The notes beneath the pieces were generated by a model, which worked only from the letters and a program-made list of their open reading frames with translations, was not told the DNA's origin and ran no database searches. This document shows positions 8,466 to 10,913 of a DNA stretch of 10,913 bases, piece after piece. This DNA is from Labilithrix luteola. Lineage in GTDB: Bacteria > Myxococcota_A > Polyangia > Polyangiales > Polyangiaceae. Position numbers and translations under genes: made by a program. Location of the stretch: contig JAMFST010000770.1 in NCBI GenBank assembly GCA_026225435.1, positions 1 to 10,913 on the forward strand, in the 5' to 3' direction. Positions within the stretch are counted from its first letter, which is position 1. Each line of letters begins with the position of its first letter.

Positions 8466-9116
8466 TCAAAAAGAAGACGACGACGGCGATGACGGCTTGC
8501 GCGTGGGCGCCGACGGATCGCGGTTCAACTTCACGCGGTACACCCCGGACACCGGCGACCGCAGCGTCATCTGCACCTCGCACTGGACGCCGTGGTGCGC
8601 GACGACCCCTTCGATCTGCCCTGCCGGGTAGCAATCGAGCCAGCCGTAGAAATCGTCGAAGTGGAGCTCGAACTCGCTCGGGGAGAGGCGCTCTGTGCGC
8701 ACCGAGCCACCGCGCATCACCGCGCGGAAATCGCCGGGGAGCGCCTCGAGAGCTGCGCCCGCGTCGGCGCTCATGGCGATCTTCACGCGGCCGAGCGTGG
8801 AGGTGGCGAACGTCTCGTAGTCGAGCCGCCCCAGACGGCGCATCGCCTCGGCGGCGGGGACGCTGGGAAAGCGCGAGATCGCCGTGGCGAAGGCGATGCG
8901 CGAGTAGTCCACCTGCGGATAGTCGAAGAAGGGGAGGTAGCGCCCGAGCTTCGGCGCGCCGAGCAGCTCGGGCCAGACCGCGCGGGCGTCGGCGCCGCCG
9001 AGCGTCAAGAGGCGCGAGAAGAACATCCCCTTCAAGGTGAAGTCGGGCGGAAAGCGAGCGAAGCGCTGGCGAGCATCCGCCAGCTCCCGCGCGATCTCCC
9101 GCTCTCGCTTGGGCAT
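8466..9116 (-). CDS. DUF2378 / TIGR02265-family protein (myxobacterial paralogous family)
   Basis: The function is unknown. The 216-residue protein shows the pattern of the TIGR02265 (DUF2378) family, described as a paralogous family in Myxococcus xanthus and relatives. It has a TLKGMFF-like N-terminal block (residues 27-33), a central YPQVDYSRIAFATA block, EAMRRLGRLDYETFATSTLGR split as EAMRRLGRLDY and ETFATSTLGR, and a C-terminal FYGWLDCYPAGQIEGVV block followed by a predicted beta-rich end. The last 15 or so residues are a Ser/Pro-rich tail. No transmembrane segment or catalytic motif is visible. ATG at 9116 (MPKREREIAREL) is preferred over the in-frame GTG at 9149, which only adds 11 residues outside the family match. 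It is the first gene of the leftward set that includes the ADC-FAD fusion, and is divergent from the SDR gene. The family link is from memory of its sequence pattern. Confidence 0.8.
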   Translation of the reverse strand: MPKREREIARELADARQRFARFPPDFTLKGMFFSRLLTLGGADARAVWPELLGAPKLGRYLPFFDYPQVDYSRIAFATAISRFPSVPAAEAMRRLGRLDYETFATSTLGRVKIAMSADAGAALEALPGDFRAVMRGGSVRTERLSPSEFELHFDDFYGWLDCYPAGQIEGVVAHHGVQCEVQMTLRSPVSGVYRVKLNRDPSAPTRKPSSPSSSSF

Positions 9117-9175
9117 GGCGCTACCGTACGCGAAGCGGAGGACGAGCACGAGGTCGACGCGGTACGTTGGTCCGC
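9117..9175. promoter_or_regulatory. Divergent promoter region between the DUF2378 and SDR genes
   Basis: These 59 bases separate two divergent starts, so promoters for both should lie here or overlap the coding ends. I find no clear -10/-35 or sigma54 match. TACCG (9122-9126) and CGGTA (9160-9164) form a short, widely spaced inverted pair of doubtful meaning. Confidence 0.3.
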
Positions 9176-10039
9176 GTGAAGAACTTTCGTGACAAGGTCG
9201 CCGCCATCACCGGTGCTGGCTCGGGAATCGGGCAGGCCCTCGCCTGGGATCTCGCCCGTCAGGGAGCGCACCTGGCCCTCTCCGACATCAACGCCGCCAA
9301 CGTCGAGAAGACGGCCGAGGAGGCGCGGCGCATCGCCCGGGACAGCACCGGTGAGCGGCGCATCACGACCCGCGTCGTCGACGTGGCCGACCGCGCCGCC
9401 GTCGAGTCCTGGGCCGCCAGTGTCAAGAGCGAGCACGGCGGCTGCAACCTGATCATCAACAACGCCGGCGTCGCCCTCGCCGCCACGGTCGAAGGGAGCA
9501 CCTACGAGGAGCTCGAATGGATCGTCGGCATCAACTTCTGGGGTGTGGTGTACGGCACCAAGGCCTTCCTGCCGCTGCTCAAGGCGAGCGGTGACGGCCA
9601 CGTCGTCAACATCTCCAGCCTCTTCGGCCTCATCGGCGTGCCCGGGCAGTGCGGCTACAACGCCACCAAGTTCGCCGTGCGCGGCTTCACCGAGTCGCTG
9701 CGCCAGGAGCTCGACATCCAGAGCGCCAAGGAGGGCATCAAGGTGAGCGCCACCTGCGTTCATCCGGGCGGCATCCGCACCAACATCAGCAAGGCCGCGC
9801 GCAGCAACGACAGCCTCCGCAGCATCGGGCTCGATCCGGTGACCACCGCCGAGCGCTTCGAGAAGCTGCTGACGATGCCGCCCGCCGACGCCGCGGCGAT
9901 CATCCTCCACGCCGTGCAGAAGAACGAGCGCCGCGTGCTCGTCGGGCGCGACGCCAAGATGGCCGAGCTGGTGCAGCGCATCGTGCCGTCGACCTACCAG
10001 CGCATCTTCCTCGCCGCCTCGCGCCGGCTGAATCGCTGA
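9176..10039 (+). CDS. Short-chain dehydrogenase/reductase (classical SDR)
   Basis: This is a cytosolic NAD(P)(H)-dependent oxidoreductase, probably acting on an alcohol/ketone pair. From GTG at 9176 it has 287 residues, a little longer than the usual 250. Motifs are complete: cofactor TGAGSGIG (12-19), NNAG (95-98), and the catalytic tetrad Asn120 (in GINFWG), Ser148 (in NISSLFG), and Tyr161/Lys165 (YNATK). PGG follows at 197-199. Asp37 after the second beta strand favours NAD(H) over NADP(H). A TTG at 9167 in the same frame would add three residues. GTG is preferred because MKNFRDKVAAITG is a typical SDR start. The Shine-Dalgarno is weak in both cases. It is coupled to the following hydrolase and divergent from the DUF2378 gene. 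The exact substrate cannot be read from sequence. Confidence 0.93.
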   Translation: MKNFRDKVAAITGAGSGIGQALAWDLARQGAHLALSDINAANVEKTAEEARRIARDSTGERRITTRVVDVADRAAVESWAASVKSEHGGCNLIINNAGVALAATVEGSTYEELEWIVGINFWGVVYGTKAFLPLLKASGDGHVVNISSLFGLIGVPGQCGYNATKFAVRGFTESLRQELDIQSAKEGIKVSATCVHPGGIRTNISKAARSNDSLRSIGLDPVTTAERFEKLLTMPPADAAAIILHAVQKNERRVLVGRDAKMAELVQRIVPSTYQRIFLAASRRLNR

Positions 10040-10913
10040 TGGCGCTGGTCCTTCTGCCCGCGAGCGACGGCAAGCCGTCCCGGGTCATCGGCTACGACCG
10101 CTTCGAACCGGGGGGAGGCAGCGTCGCCAGTGCGGAGCCGGCGCCCCCCGCGCACCCGGCGATCCTCTTCATCCCCGGCTTCACTCTCGGCCGCCGCCGC
10201 TGGCCGGACGACTTCTGCCAGCGCTTCGTCGACCAGGGCTTCACCGTCGTACGGATGGACAACCGCGACAGCGGCGACTCCACCCGCTACGAGGCGCTCG
10301 GCGCCCCCGACGTGAAGGCCATGCTCGGCCGCTCGATCCTCGGCCTCAAGACGAAGCCGGTCCCCTACGACCTCGACGCGATGGCCGACGACGCGCTCGG
10401 GCTGATGGAGGCGCTCGGCTTCCCCCGCTTCCACGCGGTCGGCGCCAGCATGGGCGGGATGATCGTGCAGCTGCTGGCGCTGCGCTCGCCGTCCGCGCTA
10501 GTGTCGGCCGGCATCATCATGTCGAGCCCGGGCGGCCGTCGTTACTCGTTCGCCAAGCTCTCCGCCCTGCGTGTGCTCCTGCGCGTGCCGCCGCTCGATC
10601 GCGAGGGGCAGATCAAGCACTTCACCGACGTCCTGCGCCTGCTCGGTGGAGACCGCCCCTTCGAGGAGGCGCGCATCGCGGCCTTCGTCGAGGACCAGCT
10701 GACCGCCCGCCCCTCGCGCCCCGGCATGGCCCGCCAGTTCGCCGCCATCCTCGTCAGCGCCAAGAGCCGCCTCACCCGCCTCAAGGAGATCCGCATCCCC
10801 ACGGTGGTCATCCACGGCTCGGTCGATCCGCTGCTCCCCCTGCGCGGCGCCCGGGCGCTCGCTCGTCGCATCAAGGATGCGCGGCTGCTGATCGTCGCCG
10901 GCATGGGGCACGA
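10039..10913 (+). CDS. Alpha/beta-hydrolase-fold protein (3' end beyond the window)
   Basis: This is a probable serine hydrolase (esterase or lactonase-like). The ATG at 10039-10041 shares its A with the SDR stop (TGATG), so the two are translationally coupled. Translation stays open for 291 residues to the window edge. Visible motifs are an oxyanion-side IPGFTLG (45-51), MDNRDSGDS (73-81, resembling the DNRDxG motif of RdmC-like methylesterases), and the nucleophile elbow GASMGG with Ser137. Asp263 lies in HGSVDPLLP (259-267), and His291 in AGMGH at the very end, giving a full Ser-Asp-His triad. A Gly/Pro/Ala-rich insertion at about 24-40 lies ahead of the strand leading to the oxyanion loop. 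It may hydrolyse an ester made or used by the SDR step, but this is inference from the gene pairing. Confidence 0.9.
   Translation, partial: MALVLLPASDGKPSRVIGYDRFEPGGGSVASAEPAPPAHPAILFIPGFTLGRRRWPDDFCQRFVDQGFTVVRMDNRDSGDSTRYEALGAPDVKAMLGRSILGLKTKPVPYDLDAMADDALGLMEALGFPRFHAVGASMGGMIVQLLALRSPSALVSAGIIMSSPGGRRYSFAKLSALRVLLRVPPLDREGQIKHFTDVLRLLGGDRPFEEARIAAFVEDQLTARPSRPGMARQFAAILVSAKSRLTRLKEIRIPTVVIHGSVDPLLPLRGARALARRIKDARLLIVAGMGH

Noticed and set aside
7667..9040. A 457-codon plus-strand open frame spanning two minus-strand genes
   Set aside because: It is antisense to both the fusion gene and the DUF2378 gene and crosses their boundary, and it ends in Arg-rich low-complexity sequence.
9032..9910. 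A 292-codon minus-strand open frame opposite the SDR gene
   Set aside because: The SDR carries the complete catalytic tetrad and cofactor motifs; the opposite frame has none and overlaps the DUF2378 start.
10498..10911. Minus-strand open frames near the right edge
   Set aside because: They are antisense to the alpha/beta hydrolase, which runs open to the window end with its full catalytic triad.

Overview
This is a GC-rich, densely coding chromosomal window. It holds eight genes, two of them cut by the window edges, and no intergenic gap exceeds about 120 bases. I see no rRNA or tRNA gene, insertion sequence, CRISPR array, integrase or other mobile-element sign. The best taxonomic clue is the protein at 8466-9116. 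It looks like the DUF2378/TIGR02265 paralogous family, described from Myxococcus xanthus and its relatives. With the high GC and codon bias, this points to a myxobacterium (Myxococcota); that is an inference from one family.

Region 1 (1-3281) is an RNA-repair module of the rtcR / rtcBA type. A sigma54-dependent activator, RtcR, runs leftward and is cut by the window start. It is divergent from rtcB (RNA ligase), which is followed after 14 bases by rtcA (RNA 3'-terminal phosphate cyclase). The 116-base divergent region carries a near-consensus sigma54 promoter for rtcBA and inverted repeats that could be activator sites. RtcA makes 2',3'-cyclic phosphate RNA ends and RtcB seals such ends (or 3'-phosphates) to 5'-OH ends. 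RtcR is thought to sense damaged RNA through its N-terminal CARF domain.

Region 2 (3269-5574, minus strand) is a two-gene unit: a MarR-family regulator whose stop overlaps the GTG start of a CLC-type chloride channel/antiporter with two C-terminal CBS domains. The CLC gene converges on rtcA and their 3' ends overlap by 13 bases. A 12-bp perfect palindrome at the marR 5' end is a candidate autoregulatory operator. An extended stem-loop lies just upstream.

Region 3 (5651-9116, minus strand) holds the DUF2378 protein and, 46 bases downstream, a 922-residue fusion. The fusion joins an acetoacetate-decarboxylase-like domain that keeps the Schiff-base lysine pair to a FAD-dependent amine-oxidase/phytoene-desaturase-like oxidoreductase. 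This fusion is the least ordinary gene here.

Region 4 (9176-10913, plus strand) is a short-chain dehydrogenase/reductase coupled by a one-base stop/start overlap to an alpha/beta hydrolase that runs off the window end. It is divergent from the DUF2378 gene across about 60 bases. Regions 3 and 4 could belong to one lipid, isoprenoid or ketone metabolic neighbourhood, but no substrate can be assigned from sequence alone.
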